DNA of 64,000 nucleotides, from positions 47,735 through 111,734 of the forward strand of contig CAUVXJ010000049.1 of the NCBI GenBank assembly GCA_963555925.1, read 5' to 3'. This document shows, piece after piece, positions 1 through 7,683 of the stretch. Under the pieces are notes generated by a model. That model was given only the letters and a program-made list of their open reading frames with translations. It was not told where the DNA came from and made no database searches. Within the stretch, counting starts at the first letter, position 1. Each line of letters begins with the position of its first letter. Made by a program: the position numbers and the translations under genes. This DNA comes from Protofrankia sp963555925 (lineage in GTDB: Bacteria > Actinomycetota > Actinomycetes > Frankiales > Frankiaceae).

Positions 1-10
1 TGGCCACCGG

Positions 11-862
11 GTGAGCGCGGGCCTGGACGCACCCGCGCCGGACGATCTTGACGGCGTGACGCTGTCTTTTCATTCACTGCCGCCGGTGGAGCTGCGGCGG
101 CGGGTCCGGGTGGCGCGTGCCGCCGGTTTCACCTCCATCGGCCTGAGCCTGAGCTGGCTGCGCGGTTGGCTCGCGGACGGGCACGACCTGGCCGAACTGG
201 AGGACCTGCTCGGCGAGTCCGGCGTCATGGCCGGGGAGCTGGAGACGTTGCGCCCGTTCGGCGTGCGGCCGGATGCGGCCGAGGACCTCTGTTGGACGGT
301 CGCGGAACGACTGCGGATTCCCTACGTCGGGGCCATCGGTTCCTACGACGGTGGTTGGGACGACGCGGTGGCCCGGTTTGCTGCGCTCTGTGACCGGGCG
401 ATGGGCGTGGGCGGGGGAGTCGTGGTCGGGATCGAGTTCCTGCCGTTCACCAATCTGCCCGACGCGGCCACAGCGGCGTCGTTGGTGCGCACCGCCGGTC
501 GTCCCAATGGCGGGGTCTGTGTGGATGTCTGGCATGTCTACCGTGGCGGCCAGACCATAAACGATCTTAACGGCAGCCTGTGGCCATCCGTCGTGCGGCT
601 GCAGCTGTCCGACGGACCGTTGGTGGCCGAGGACGACGACTTGTTGGCCGACTGCCTGGCCAACCGGCGGCCACTGGGTGACGGCGAGTTCGACCTGACT
701 GGCCTGCTCGCGGCCGCAGCCCGCCATTGCCCGGAAGCGGGCTTGTCGGTCGAGGTCATCTCGTCTCGGCTGCGGGAGGAGCCGCCCGAACAGGTCCTAC
801 CGTTACTCGCCGGCGGGCTGCGATCACTGTTGCGGGGCCGCGATCAGCCCACCCCGGCTTGA
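11..862 (+). CDS. Sugar phosphate isomerase/epimerase-like TIM-barrel protein
   Basis: The 283-residue protein has the layout of the xylose-isomerase-like TIM-barrel (AP endonuclease 2) superfamily: an early S-x-H segment, a central acidic IEFLP strand near residue 145, a VDVWH strand near residue 176 and a late VEV strand near residue 247. These match the metal-binding Glu, Asp/His and Glu positions of the family. Such enzymes isomerise or epimerise sugars, inositols or keto acids; the substrate here is unknown. The GTG at 11 overlaps a TGA at 12-14 in another frame, so an upstream gene may end there and be translationally coupled. The reading frame is open back to the window edge, so the start is not secure. 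Confidence 0.75.
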   Translation: MSAGLDAPAPDDLDGVTLSFHSLPPVELRRRVRVARAAGFTSIGLSLSWLRGWLADGHDLAELEDLLGESGVMAGELETLRPFGVRPDAAEDLCWTVAERLRIPYVGAIGSYDGGWDDAVARFAALCDRAMGVGGGVVVGIEFLPFTNLPDAATAASLVRTAGRPNGGVCVDVWHVYRGGQTINDLNGSLWPSVVRLQLSDGPLVAEDDDLLADCLANRRPLGDGEFDLTGLLAAAARHCPEAGLSVEVISSRLREEPPEQVLPLLAGGLRSLLRGRDQPTPA

Positions 863-890
863 TCGTCCATTGTTGATTATTTGTTACTTA

Positions 891-910
891 CTGTTGACAA
901 TCTATAGTTT
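891..910 (+). promoter_or_regulatory. Operator-like motif, copy 1 (CTGTTGACAA-n3-ATAGTT)
   Basis: A 20-bp motif matches the site at 2437-2456 at 16 of 20 positions. It lies in an AT-rich patch 107-126 bp before the SDR start. The core TGTTGACA is an 8-bp near-palindrome of the form TGTnnACA, which resembles GntR/FadR-type half sites. The regulator is not known, and it could also include a -35 element. Confidence 0.45.
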
Positions 911-954
911 CTTGGCTGTGATGGGTGACCCAGGATGCGCGGTCCGGGAACCTG

Positions 955-998
955 GGCCTCCGGCGGTGCGGAGGATCATGATCGCACCTCCGTTGGCC
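955..998 (-). repeat. Hairpin repeat family H, copy 1, in SDR leader
   Basis: The minus strand reads GGCCAA, a stem, a GATCATG loop core, the complementary stem and GGAGGCC, the layout shared with copies at 12493-12670 and 16575-16620. The stem arms are GGTGCG (965-970) and CGCACC (983-988). The repeat ends 4 bp before the Shine-Dalgarno sequence of the SDR gene, so in the mRNA this hairpin sits directly against the ribosome binding site. Confidence 0.6.
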
Positions 999-1016
999 GT
1001 TTAGGAGGTTGGCGAA

Positions 1017-1928
1017 TTGGCTAACGGTTCTGTCAGCGCACCGTCCGGTGCTGATGGCGGGGCGTCCGTCACGGTTGTCACCGGCGGTGCCAGCGGTATC
1101 GGCGAGGCCACCGCCCGGCTGCTCGTCGAGCGCGGTGGCCGGGTCGCGATAGCCGACATCCAGGACGACCGGGGTGATGCGCTCGCGCGGGAGCTCGGGG
1201 AGCGGTATCGGGGTGACGTGGCGATGTATCTGCACTGTGACGTCACTGCGGAGCCGGACGTGGCCGGTGCGGTCGACGCGGCCGTGGCGCGCTGGGGCCG
1301 TCTCGACGGCATGTTCAACAACGCGGGCATCGTCGGCGCTGTCGGACCGCTGGAGAGGACCCCGGTGCAGGAGTGGGACTTCACCATCGCCGTCCTGCTG
1401 CGGTCGGTCTTCCTGGGCATGAAGCACGCGGCGCGGGTGATGAAGCCCGCGGGGCGGGGCGCGATCGTCAGCACGTCCAGCGTCGCCGGAGTCATGGGCG
1501 GGTTGGGGCCGCACGCCTACGCCGCGGCGAAGACGGCGGTGGTCGGGCTGACCCGCAACGCCGCCGCCGAACTGGGCGCGTACGGCATCCGGGTGAACGC
1601 GATCGCTCCCGGTCGGGTCGCGACTCCCCTGGTCGCCACCCTCCACACCCTGGGTTCGGGCGAGGAGACTCCTGATCCCGACCAGCTCGCCCAGACCCGC
1701 GAGACTCTCGCGCAGAAGTCTCCGCTGGCCGGCCGGGCCTGCCTGCCCGAGGACATCGCCGCCGCCGCGGTCTGGCTGCTCGGGGAGGAGTCCGGGTACA
1801 TCAGCGGCCAGACGATCGCCGTCGACGGCGGCCTGACCACCGGCAGCCCGCCGGCGGCGCAGGCGGGCTCCCACCGGTTCGCCCAGCGTGTTCCCCTGAT
1901 TCGAGAAGCTGGAAGGCGAGGACTGTGA
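1017..1928 (+). CDS. SDR family NAD(P)-dependent oxidoreductase
   Basis: A classical short-chain dehydrogenase of 303 residues. The cofactor motif TGGASGIG is at about residues 22-29, NNAG follows near residue 101, and the catalytic Ser and YAAAK pair lies near residues 155-172. The TTG start is chosen because a perfect AGGAGG (1003-1008) precedes it by 8 nt. The stop overlaps the GTG of the next gene (GTGA), so the VOC protein is probably co-translated. It should oxidise an alcohol or reduce a ketone in the pathway served by this island; the substrate cannot be read from sequence. The C-terminal tail of about 30 residues beyond the usual SDR end is not recognisable. Confidence 0.9.
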   Translation: MANGSVSAPSGADGGASVTVVTGGASGIGEATARLLVERGGRVAIADIQDDRGDALARELGERYRGDVAMYLHCDVTAEPDVAGAVDAAVARWGRLDGMFNNAGIVGAVGPLERTPVQEWDFTIAVLLRSVFLGMKHAARVMKPAGRGAIVSTSSVAGVMGGLGPHAYAAAKTAVVGLTRNAAAELGAYGIRVNAIAPGRVATPLVATLHTLGSGEETPDPDQLAQTRETLAQKSPLAGRACLPEDIAAAAVWLLGEESGYISGQTIAVDGGLTTGSPPAAQAGSHRFAQRVPLIREAGRRGL

Positions 1929-2398
1929 CCGCGATGTCGCCATCGGATCCCTCGGCGGTCATGACCCGAGCGTTGGAGGTCGGGATCGTCGTCGTCGACC
2001 TGGCCGGTATGGTCCGCTTCTACACCGAGGCGCTGGGATGTAGCGAGGTACGCCGTTCCGATGTCCCGGCCGAGCTCAACGCGCAGCTGGGCCTGGGCGG
2101 GGCGACCACGGTGGTCTGGCTACGCACACCGTGGGGAGAACAGATCAAGCTGGTGCGTCCCGCCGCCGACACGGATCCGTGCACCCCCGCCGTGCCGATC
2201 GCCACCCGCCGCGGTCTGGCCTATCTGACCCTGTACGTCACCGACGCCGCAAAGGTCGCCGAGCGGATGTGTGACGGGGGAGCGAGCCCGCGCTCGGACC
2301 CGGCGCTGGTCGAGGCGAGCGGGCGGCGGATCGCCTTCTGGGCCGATCCCGAGGGTAACGTCATCGAGCTGGTCGAGGATCTTCGGCAGGCCCGGTGA
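1925..2398 (+). CDS. VOC (glyoxalase/bleomycin-resistance) family protein
   Basis: The 157-residue protein has the repeated beta-alpha-beta-beta-beta layout of the vicinal oxygen chelate fold. It opens with LEVGIVVVDLAGMVRFYTE near residue 20 and ends with FWADPEGNVIELVE near residue 145. The terminal Glu is a usual metal ligand. Family members are isomerases, epimerases, dioxygenases or binding proteins, and I cannot choose between them. It overlaps the SDR by 4 nt and is followed by an operator-like site and a new leader, so it probably closes the first transcription unit. Confidence 0.8.
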   Translation: MTAMSPSDPSAVMTRALEVGIVVVDLAGMVRFYTEALGCSEVRRSDVPAELNAQLGLGGATTVVWLRTPWGEQIKLVRPAADTDPCTPAVPIATRRGLAYLTLYVTDAAKVAERMCDGGASPRSDPALVEASGRRIAFWADPEGNVIELVEDLRQAR

Positions 2399-2436
2399 GC
2401 CCGGCTGCGGGGAGTCGGGCACGCCTCCCGGACTTT

Positions 2437-2456
2437 CTGTTGACAACACATAGTTA
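2437..2456 (+). promoter_or_regulatory. Operator-like motif, copy 2 (CTGTTGACAA-n3-ATAGTT)
   Basis: This is the second copy of the motif at 891-910, starting with an identical ten-base half CTGTTGACAA and sharing ATAGTT after a 3-bp spacer. It lies about 87 bp before the start of the PEP-swivel gene. Two near-identical sites before two adjacent catabolic units suggest one shared regulator. Confidence 0.45.
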
Positions 2457-2459
2457 GTG

Positions 2460-2499
2460 CCATGTAATGGCCGTCACATCAATGACGGCCATCACATGG
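2460..2499 (+). promoter_or_regulatory. Leader hairpin / palindromic operator
   Basis: A long imperfect palindrome: CCATGT, one unpaired base, ATGGCCGTCA, a 6-nt loop (2477-2482), TGACGGCCAT, one unpaired base, ACATGG. That gives 16 paired positions with one internal mismatch. It starts 4 bp after the operator-like motif and ends 43 nt before the GTG of the PEP-swivel gene. No T-run follows, so it is not a plain terminator. A leader regulatory hairpin or a DNA operator are both possible. Confidence 0.5.
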
Positions 2500-2542
2500 T
2501 TGTCCGTACTGACGCCTGGCGTCAGGTGAGAAGGGACGCGTC

Positions 2543-4288
2543 GTGCAGAGCTGGGTCGCAGACTGGGAGCGCAGCCCGCGGCTGCCCCATTACACCAGGG
2601 CGAATGCGGGCGAGACGCTGCCCGAGCCCGCGAGCCCGCTGGGCTGGACGCTCGCATATGTGCACGTGCTGCGGGCCTGGCGGCAGGGCTTCATCGACAT
2701 CGGCGTCTACCGCGAGGATGAGCTGTCGATCGACCGGCCCGAGATCGCGGGGCTCTTCGGGAGCTACTTCTACCTGAACCTGTCCCACATGAGGCTGTTC
2801 TCCCTGCGCCTGGGCATGCCGGTGGAGCAGACCGACCTGGCCTTCGTCGGCCAGCGCCCCGACATCCCCCCCTACGTTTCCCATCCCGACCACGTGGACG
2901 CCGAGCGCTCGGCGGCTGCCGGCGCCTCGGTGCAACGGTTGCTCGCGGCCACGGAGTTCACCGATGCTGTGGCGGACCGCGAGCGTGTGCTGGCGATGCG
3001 CCGTGACCGGCCCGACCTCACGGCCCTGTCCGACGCCGAGCTGGTCGTCCGGGTCCGGGCGCTGCTCGACGAGAGCGAGAAGAGCATCTTCTACCGGCAC
3101 CTGGTCTCCACCCTCCCTGCGAGCTTCGGGCCCGGCATCCTCGGACCGCTGTGCGAAAGCGTGGGCCGCGGTGGCGATCTGCTCGATCTGATCAGCGGCA
3201 TCGGCGACATCGACTCCGCTTCGCCGGCGGTGGGGTTGTGGAACCTGTCGCGCATCGTGGTGGGGTCCGGCGAGCTGGCCGCGTTGTTCGACAAGGGCTC
3301 GGCCACAGTGGCCGCCGCGCTGGACGGGGATGCCACCGGCGACGTCGGCGCGTTCCGTGACGCCTTCGCCGTGTTCCTCGGCGACTACGGTGATCGTGGC
3401 CCCAACGAGTGGGACATCCATTCCCTGCCGTGGGAGGTGGATTCGACCGCGGCGCTCACCCTGGTCGACCGGCTTCGCAACAGCCCGGACTCGCACTCGC
3501 CGGCCGTGCGCCACGAGGCGCTCGCCGCTCGCCGGGCGCAGACTGCGGTGGAGATCCGCACGGTGCTCGCTGACAACGCCGAGGCGCTGGCCACGTTCGA
3601 CGTGGGCATGCAGGCCGTCGACGTCTGGATGCCCGCGCGGGAACGCACCAAGGCCAACTGTGTCGCCGCCCTGCACGAGATTCGGATGGCGATCCGTGAG
3701 CTCGGGCGCCGCGGTGTCGTGGCCGGCCGTTTCGGTCGGCCCGAGGACGTCATGATGTTGCTCGCGGATGAGCTCGACGCCTACCTCGCCGACCCGGGCC
3801 GGTTCACCGAGGTCATCGCGCGGCGGCTGGTCGAATACGGCGAGCTCGCCGAGCTGGAGCCGCCGTTCTTCGTCGCGGAGGACCCCGATATCGACAGCTG
3901 GCCGCGCCGGGACCGGGAGCGTCCGGAGCCGGCGGTCGTGGGGGATGTGTTCACCGGCGTCGGAGGCAGCCACGGGACCTACACCGGCCGCGTTCGGGTG
4001 GTCACCGATCTGGCCGAGTGTGACGCTCTCGAACCCGGCGAGGTCCTCGTCTCCCCGATCACGGACGCGGCGTGGACGCCGCTGTTCCTCGTGGCCGGCG
4101 CGGCCGTGGTGGACGTGGGCGGGCTCAACAGCCACGCGGTCGTGGTCTGCCGGGAGCTCGGCATACCGTGTGTCATCTCGGTGGGGGACGGCACGTCGCG
4201 GCTGCGCGACGGTGTCGAGGTGACGGTGGACGGCAACGCCGGCACTGTCACGGTGCTCTCGGCCGCCGCGGCCACCACCGAGGTCTGA
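2543..4288 (+). CDS. PEP-utilising enzyme with C-terminal phosphohistidine swivel domain
   Basis: In this 581-residue protein the last 100 residues form a PEP-utilisers mobile domain: GEVLVSPITDAAWTPLF, then GGLNSHAVVVCRELGIPCV with the phospho-acceptor His at about residue 530. The first 450 residues are mostly helical and match no domain I can name. The ATP-grasp and PEP-binding halves of PEP synthase or PPDK are absent. Proteins of this design use the swivel His to carry phosphate between sites, but the donor and acceptor here are unknown. GTG 2543 is supported by AAGGGA about 8 nt upstream. A 573-residue paralogue lies at 18507-20228 next to the Rieske genes. Confidence 0.75.
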   Translation: MQSWVADWERSPRLPHYTRANAGETLPEPASPLGWTLAYVHVLRAWRQGFIDIGVYREDELSIDRPEIAGLFGSYFYLNLSHMRLFSLRLGMPVEQTDLAFVGQRPDIPPYVSHPDHVDAERSAAAGASVQRLLAATEFTDAVADRERVLAMRRDRPDLTALSDAELVVRVRALLDESEKSIFYRHLVSTLPASFGPGILGPLCESVGRGGDLLDLISGIGDIDSASPAVGLWNLSRIVVGSGELAALFDKGSATVAAALDGDATGDVGAFRDAFAVFLGDYGDRGPNEWDIHSLPWEVDSTAALTLVDRLRNSPDSHSPAVRHEALAARRAQTAVEIRTVLADNAEALATFDVGMQAVDVWMPARERTKANCVAALHEIRMAIRELGRRGVVAGRFGRPEDVMMLLADELDAYLADPGRFTEVIARRLVEYGELAELEPPFFVAEDPDIDSWPRRDRERPEPAVVGDVFTGVGGSHGTYTGRVRVVTDLAECDALEPGEVLVSPITDAAWTPLFLVAGAAVVDVGGLNSHAVVVCRELGIPCVISVGDGTSRLRDGVEVTVDGNAGTVTVLSAAAATTEV

Positions 4289-4530
4289 CGCCCGTCCGCG
4301 AGCCTGTCCGCCCGCGAACCCGTCCGCGTTTCATCGTCCACCCGCCCGCATATCGGGTCTGTACTCCTGAACCACTCGCAGTGGGTGATGTACCGCAGCC
4401 CTGGGTGGACAGAATCGGTGACGGAGAAGCTCCGGGCTGATGTCGCACGGCTCGTGGTGGTGCCGCTCGCGCACACCATCACCGATGGGCGACAGGGCGA
4501 CGGACACGGTCGCAGACGACAAGGTGGCGG
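4289..4530. other. Intergenic stretch with imperfect post-stop tandem repeat
   Basis: No convincing gene is seen in these 242 bp. Directly after the stop there are imperfect repeats of a CCCGTCCGCGA-like unit (about 4290-4330), similar to post-stop duplications elsewhere in the window. A promoter for the next gene may lie here but no clear -35/-10 pair is visible. Confidence 0.4.
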
Positions 4531-4824
4531 ATGATGGCTGATCAGGAATATGACCGGGGATTCCAGCCCAGTCGAGGACTCCTGATAGGCGGGGGTCTGC
4601 TCGTCGGGATCGGTGGCCTGTTGGGGGCCACGGGCATGGTTGTGCTCAGCGTCGCGGTGGTGTCGGCGACCCGGCGGTGGGCGGAGCAGCTGGAGGTGCC
4701 GCCCAGCGAGATCGCGAAACTCAAGGTGGCGCAGGCCAGGGCGGCCACCTCAGCGGCCACATCAGCCGGCGCCGACGCCTGGCGCGGTGGAACTTCCGGC
4801 GGCTCGCCGTCTTCGCCGTCCTGA
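4531..4824 (+). CDS. Small single-span membrane protein
   Basis: The 97-residue protein has a glycine-rich hydrophobic segment at about residues 17-45 that should form one or two membrane passes. It is followed by a short basic/acidic stretch (RRWAEQLEVPPSEIAKLKVAQ) and an Ala/Ser-rich tail. A second ATG follows directly at 4534 and could be the true start. I do not recognise the family. It precedes the NfeD/flotillin pair on the same strand but is separated from it by a hairpin repeat, so a shared function is not implied. Confidence 0.55.
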   Translation: MMADQEYDRGFQPSRGLLIGGGLLVGIGGLLGATGMVVLSVAVVSATRRWAEQLEVPPSEIAKLKVAQARAATSAATSAGADAWRGGTSGGSPSSPS

Positions 4825-4835
4825 CGCTCCCGGGA

Positions 4836-4883
4836 AACGATGTGAATCTGATGCTATGGGAAGAGCATCAGATTCACATCGTT
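4836..4883 (+). repeat. Palindromic repeat family P, copy 1
   Basis: Two perfect 20-bp inverted arms (4836-4855 and 4864-4883, starting AACGATGTGAATC) enclose an 8-nt loop. The same arms occur at 6884-6931 and, with three changes, at 60652-60699. It follows the small membrane gene and could act as a transcription terminator, but no T-run follows. The tail after it (4884-4955) belongs to a second dispersed repeat. Confidence 0.85.
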
Positions 4884-4955
4884 CAGAGCGCCCGGCAATA
4901 GAGGTGTGGATCAAGGAACGGGACTGGGACGCGTGGATCGCGAGGTGCGAGGTCG
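4884..4955 (+). repeat. Dispersed repeat family T, copy 1
   Basis: The sequence runs GAGCGCCCGGCAATAG, then GTGGATCAAGGA, then a GGGACTGGGACGCG-like block, then GCGAGGTGCGAGG. Related blocks in the same order occur inverted at 30196-30250 and 45655-45730, and degenerately at 45559-45609 and 60700-60780. A short piece recurs at 40635-40653. No coding function is evident. Confidence 0.6.
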
Positions 4956-5062
4956 GATGACCCGTCGTGCTCGCGACAGTGGCGCTTGGATCTCCCAATC
5001 GGGACTTACCGTCGGGAACCGTGAGTGTCTATGCTCAATCCCGACGCCGAGTGGGAGAGTGC

Positions 5063-5272
5063 ATGGCCGATCAGATCATGCTGGGCAAGACGGCCCGGGT
5101 CACCGGGACGATCATGCCGGGTGTGGTGGGCGAGGTGATGGTCTCCGTGCGCGGGGGTGCGGAGGCGTTCCACGCCTACGCGGCTGAGGATGGTGTGACG
5201 ATCGCGGTCGGAGCGCGGGTCCTCGTCGTGGAGTATCACCCGCCCCGTACCGTTTTCGTCACCAGATTGTGA
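5063..5272 (+). CDS. NfeD-like OB-fold protein
   Basis: The 69-residue soluble domain has the NfeD C-terminal OB-fold pattern: GKTARVTGTIMPGVVGEVMV, then an AYAA strand, then IAVGARVLVVEY and a final VFVTRL strand. There are no membrane segments, so it is the short form. Start ATG 5063 is preceded by GGGAGAG (5053-5059). It lies 90 bp before the flotillin gene on the same strand. NfeD proteins are known partners of SPFH/flotillin proteins in membrane microdomains, so a joint function is likely. Confidence 0.65.
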   Translation: MADQIMLGKTARVTGTIMPGVVGEVMVSVRGGAEAFHAYAAEDGVTIAVGARVLVVEYHPPRTVFVTRL

Positions 5273-5362
5273 ATAGGCCTGTGCTGTTCCCGCTGTTCCC
5301 GCCGGGCCGGCCGGTGTATTCCCGTAATCTCGGCGGTCCATGATCTCAACAGAGGAGATCCA

Positions 5363-6805
5363 ATGATCCCGATCCTCATCGCAGCGGGTGTGGGCATCAT
5401 CTTCGTCGTGGGCATCGTCAAGTTGATGTGGCGCGTGGCGGAACCTAATGAAGCCTTGATCATTTCAGGTTTACGAGCATACCGGAACCCGGACAATGCC
5501 GTGGCCGAAAGCCTCGGTTTCAAGATTGTGACCGGGAAGGGGGTCCTGGTCATGCCGGGCGGACAGAATGTCCGTCGCCTCTCCCTGGACCTGCAGGCCG
5601 CCCAGTTGAGCGTCGACTGCGTCACGCAGCAGGGAATCCCCGTGGGTGTGCGCGGTGTGGTGATCTTCAAGGTCGGGGACGATTACGCGTCGATCGCCAA
5701 TGCCGCCCGCAGGTTCCTCGACCAGCAGAACAAGATGGAAGCCCGGGTGCACAATGTGTTCGCCGGTCATCTGCGGGCGATGGTCGGCCAGCTCACCATC
5801 GAGGATATGATCAGGGATCGGGAGAAGTTGACGGCCCTGACCCGGGCGAGTTCCGGCACGGAGATGCAGAAACTCGGCCTGATCGTCGACTCCCTGCAGA
5901 TCCAGGAGATCGACGACCCCACCGGCTACATCAAGAACCTCGGGCGTCCTCATGTCGCCGCCGTGGCCTCCCAGGCGCGGATCGCCGAGGCCCAGGCCGA
6001 TCGGGAGGCGACCGAGCAGGAGCAGATCGCCGCCGCGCTCAAGGCCGAGGCGGCCCGCAACAGCGCCATCAAGCAGTCGGGTTTCCAGGCTGAGGTCGAT
6101 GAGGCCGCCGCGCGGGCGCAGCAGGCCGGCCCACTGGCCGAGGCAACCGCCCACCAGCAGGTGGTGGTCGAGCAGACCAAGGTCGCCCAGCTGGAGGGTG
6201 ACCGGGAGGAACAGCGCCTGCAGGCGACGGTCCGCAAGCCGGCGGACGCCCGCGCCTACGAGCAGACCACCCTGGCGCGTGCCAGTCGCGACGCACAGAT
6301 CAGCGCGGCGGAGGCGAGCGCCCAGGAGACAACGCTGGTGGCTGCGGCGCAGGCCGAGTCGACCCGGATCGTCGGCGATGCTGACGCTCATGCCCGGCGC
6401 GCGATTGGTGAGGCTGATGCCGCTACCCTGGCGGCGAAGGGACTGGCGGAGGCCGAGGCGATCAGAGCCCGAGCGGACGCCCTTTCGGTGAACCAGGATG
6501 CGGTGATCGGCCAGCAGCTCGCCGAGCAGTGGCCGGCCATCGTCGAGGCGGCGGCGAAGCCCTTCGGTGACGTCGACCAGATGATTCTCCTCAACGGCGC
6601 GACCGGTATCGCCGAACTGCTGACCCAGGCATTATCCCAGGGCAGCGCTGGCTTTCAGCTCGCACGGTCGCTGCTCTCGGGCCAGTCACAGTCCGGCCAG
6701 GCACAGTCCGGCCAGGCACCGGCCGGTCGTTCACCGGCCGACAACGGATCCGTGAGCATTCCGGCACCGACATCCGCCCCACCGGCAGGCGAGCCTGACA
6801 AATAG
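5363..6805 (+). CDS. Flotillin-like SPFH-domain protein
   Basis: The 480-residue protein has an N-terminal membrane segment (residues 1-22). An SPFH/band-7 domain (about 25-180) follows with the EALIISGLR and VLVMPGGQ strands, then a long Ala/Glu/Gln-rich coiled coil (about 195-380) typical of flotillins. The C-terminal tail contains tandem SGQ/QSGQA repeats encoded by short DNA repeats. Flotillins form oligomeric membrane scaffolds in bacterial microdomains. GAGGAG lies a few bases before the ATG. With the NfeD-like gene just upstream this is the common nfeD-flotillin arrangement. Confidence 0.9.
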   Translation: MIPILIAAGVGIIFVVGIVKLMWRVAEPNEALIISGLRAYRNPDNAVAESLGFKIVTGKGVLVMPGGQNVRRLSLDLQAAQLSVDCVTQQGIPVGVRGVVIFKVGDDYASIANAARRFLDQQNKMEARVHNVFAGHLRAMVGQLTIEDMIRDREKLTALTRASSGTEMQKLGLIVDSLQIQEIDDPTGYIKNLGRPHVAAVASQARIAEAQADREATEQEQIAAALKAEAARNSAIKQSGFQAEVDEAAARAQQAGPLAEATAHQQVVVEQTKVAQLEGDREEQRLQATVRKPADARAYEQTTLARASRDAQISAAEASAQETTLVAAAQAESTRIVGDADAHARRAIGEADAATLAAKGLAEAEAIRARADALSVNQDAVIGQQLAEQWPAIVEAAAKPFGDVDQMILLNGATGIAELLTQALSQGSAGFQLARSLLSGQSQSGQAQSGQAPAGRSPADNGSVSIPAPTSAPPAGEPDK

Positions 6806-6883
6806 AAAACCATAGACAACTGCAGATTATCGGGGACAGAAGATGGATAAATGGCGGCGGGATCGCCTGCGATGCTCGCGGGG

Positions 6884-6931
6884 AACGATGTGAATCTGAT
6901 GCTGTGGGAAGAGCATCAGATTCACATCGTT
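6884..6931 (+). repeat. Palindromic repeat family P, copy 2
   Basis: The same 20-bp arms as at 4836-4883 occur at 6884-6903 and 6912-6931, with an 8-nt loop that differs by one base. It sits between the 3' ends of the convergent flotillin and TetR genes, where a two-way terminator would be useful. Confidence 0.85.
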
Positions 6932-6953
6932 GAGCCGTTCGGGTCGGCAGACA

Positions 6954-7583
6954 TCAGGCCCCGACGATGCGCTCGGCCAGCGCGGCGGTCTCCCGCAGGA
7001 ATCGGCGCTGCCCGAGCCCTTCGAGGACGGCGTCCTCGGCCAGCCAGGATGCCGCCGCCGTCTCGACCAGCGAGAGCAGACCGGTCGCCATCACCCCGGC
7101 TTCCGCGGGCCGGATCCGTCGTTCGGGGGACGTCCTCGCGCCCACCGCCTGGGTGAACAGCTCCATAAGCTCGACCCGGGTCTCCCGGCGCAGCGCCTCG
7201 GCGGCGAGGTTCGCCCCGGACGAGGTCACGAAGTAGACCGTCGCCGCAGGTCGGTGCTGCTCCAGCCAGCCCAGCAGCCCGGTCAGAAGGCCACCGATGG
7301 CCTCGTCGTCACCGGACCTGGCGGTGACCCGGGCGTCCAATTCGGCGACAAGAGCCCTGCTGAAGGTGTGCATGGCCTCGAGTAGAATATCGATCTTGGA
7401 TGGGAAATGGTAGTAGACCGCAGCCGAGGTCATCCCAGCCTCGTCCGCGATGTCGGCGACGGTCACCGTTTCCAGACCGCGCATGGCAAACAGTCGCGTG
7501 GCGGCGTCGATCACGTCGCTGCGTCGGGACGGTCGGTGAGCGGGCCGTTTGGGGCTACCGTTCCCGTCGGAGCTATCAGTCAT
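6954..7583 (-). CDS. TetR family transcriptional regulator
   Basis: The 209-residue protein has an N-terminal TetR helix-turn-helix: RSDVIDAATRLFAMRGLETVTVADIADEAGMTSAAVYYHFPSK is compressed into about residues 20-62. The rest is a helical ligand-binding domain without recognisable specificity. ATG 7583 is preferred over upstream in-frame starts because the HTH is then at the usual distance from the N-terminus. It is divergent from a second TetR gene with 100 bp between them, so they may share a control region. Confidence 0.85.
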   Translation of the reverse strand: MTDSSDGNGSPKRPAHRPSRRSDVIDAATRLFAMRGLETVTVADIADEAGMTSAAVYYHFPSKIDILLEAMHTFSRALVAELDARVTARSGDDEAIGGLLTGLLGWLEQHRPAATVYFVTSSGANLAAEALRRETRVELMELFTQAVGARTSPERRIRPAEAGVMATGLLSLVETAAASWLAEDAVLEGLGQRRFLRETAALAERIVGA

Positions 7584-7683
7584 GTGACGCCGATTCTCCC
7601 AACCGGCTGGTGGCCCCGGGGGCTCCGGGATCTGTTGGGTCATCATGGTCCGGCCGGTGCGGCATCGTGTCAGGAGGTTCGCT

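Noticed and set aside
894..908. Sigma-70 type promoter from TTGACA (894-899) and TATAGT (903-908)
   Set aside because: The spacing is only 3 bp, far from the 17 bp needed.
888..1943. Long minus-strand open frame of 351 codons opposite the SDR gene
   Set aside because: The plus frame has SDR motifs and a perfect ribosome site; the minus frame is low-complexity Arg/Gly/Asp sequence expected from GC-rich antisense DNA.
2522..4135. Minus-strand open frame of 537 codons opposite the PEP-swivel gene
   Set aside because: The plus strand has the swivel motif and good codon use. The minus product is rich in His, Arg and Gly with no domain.
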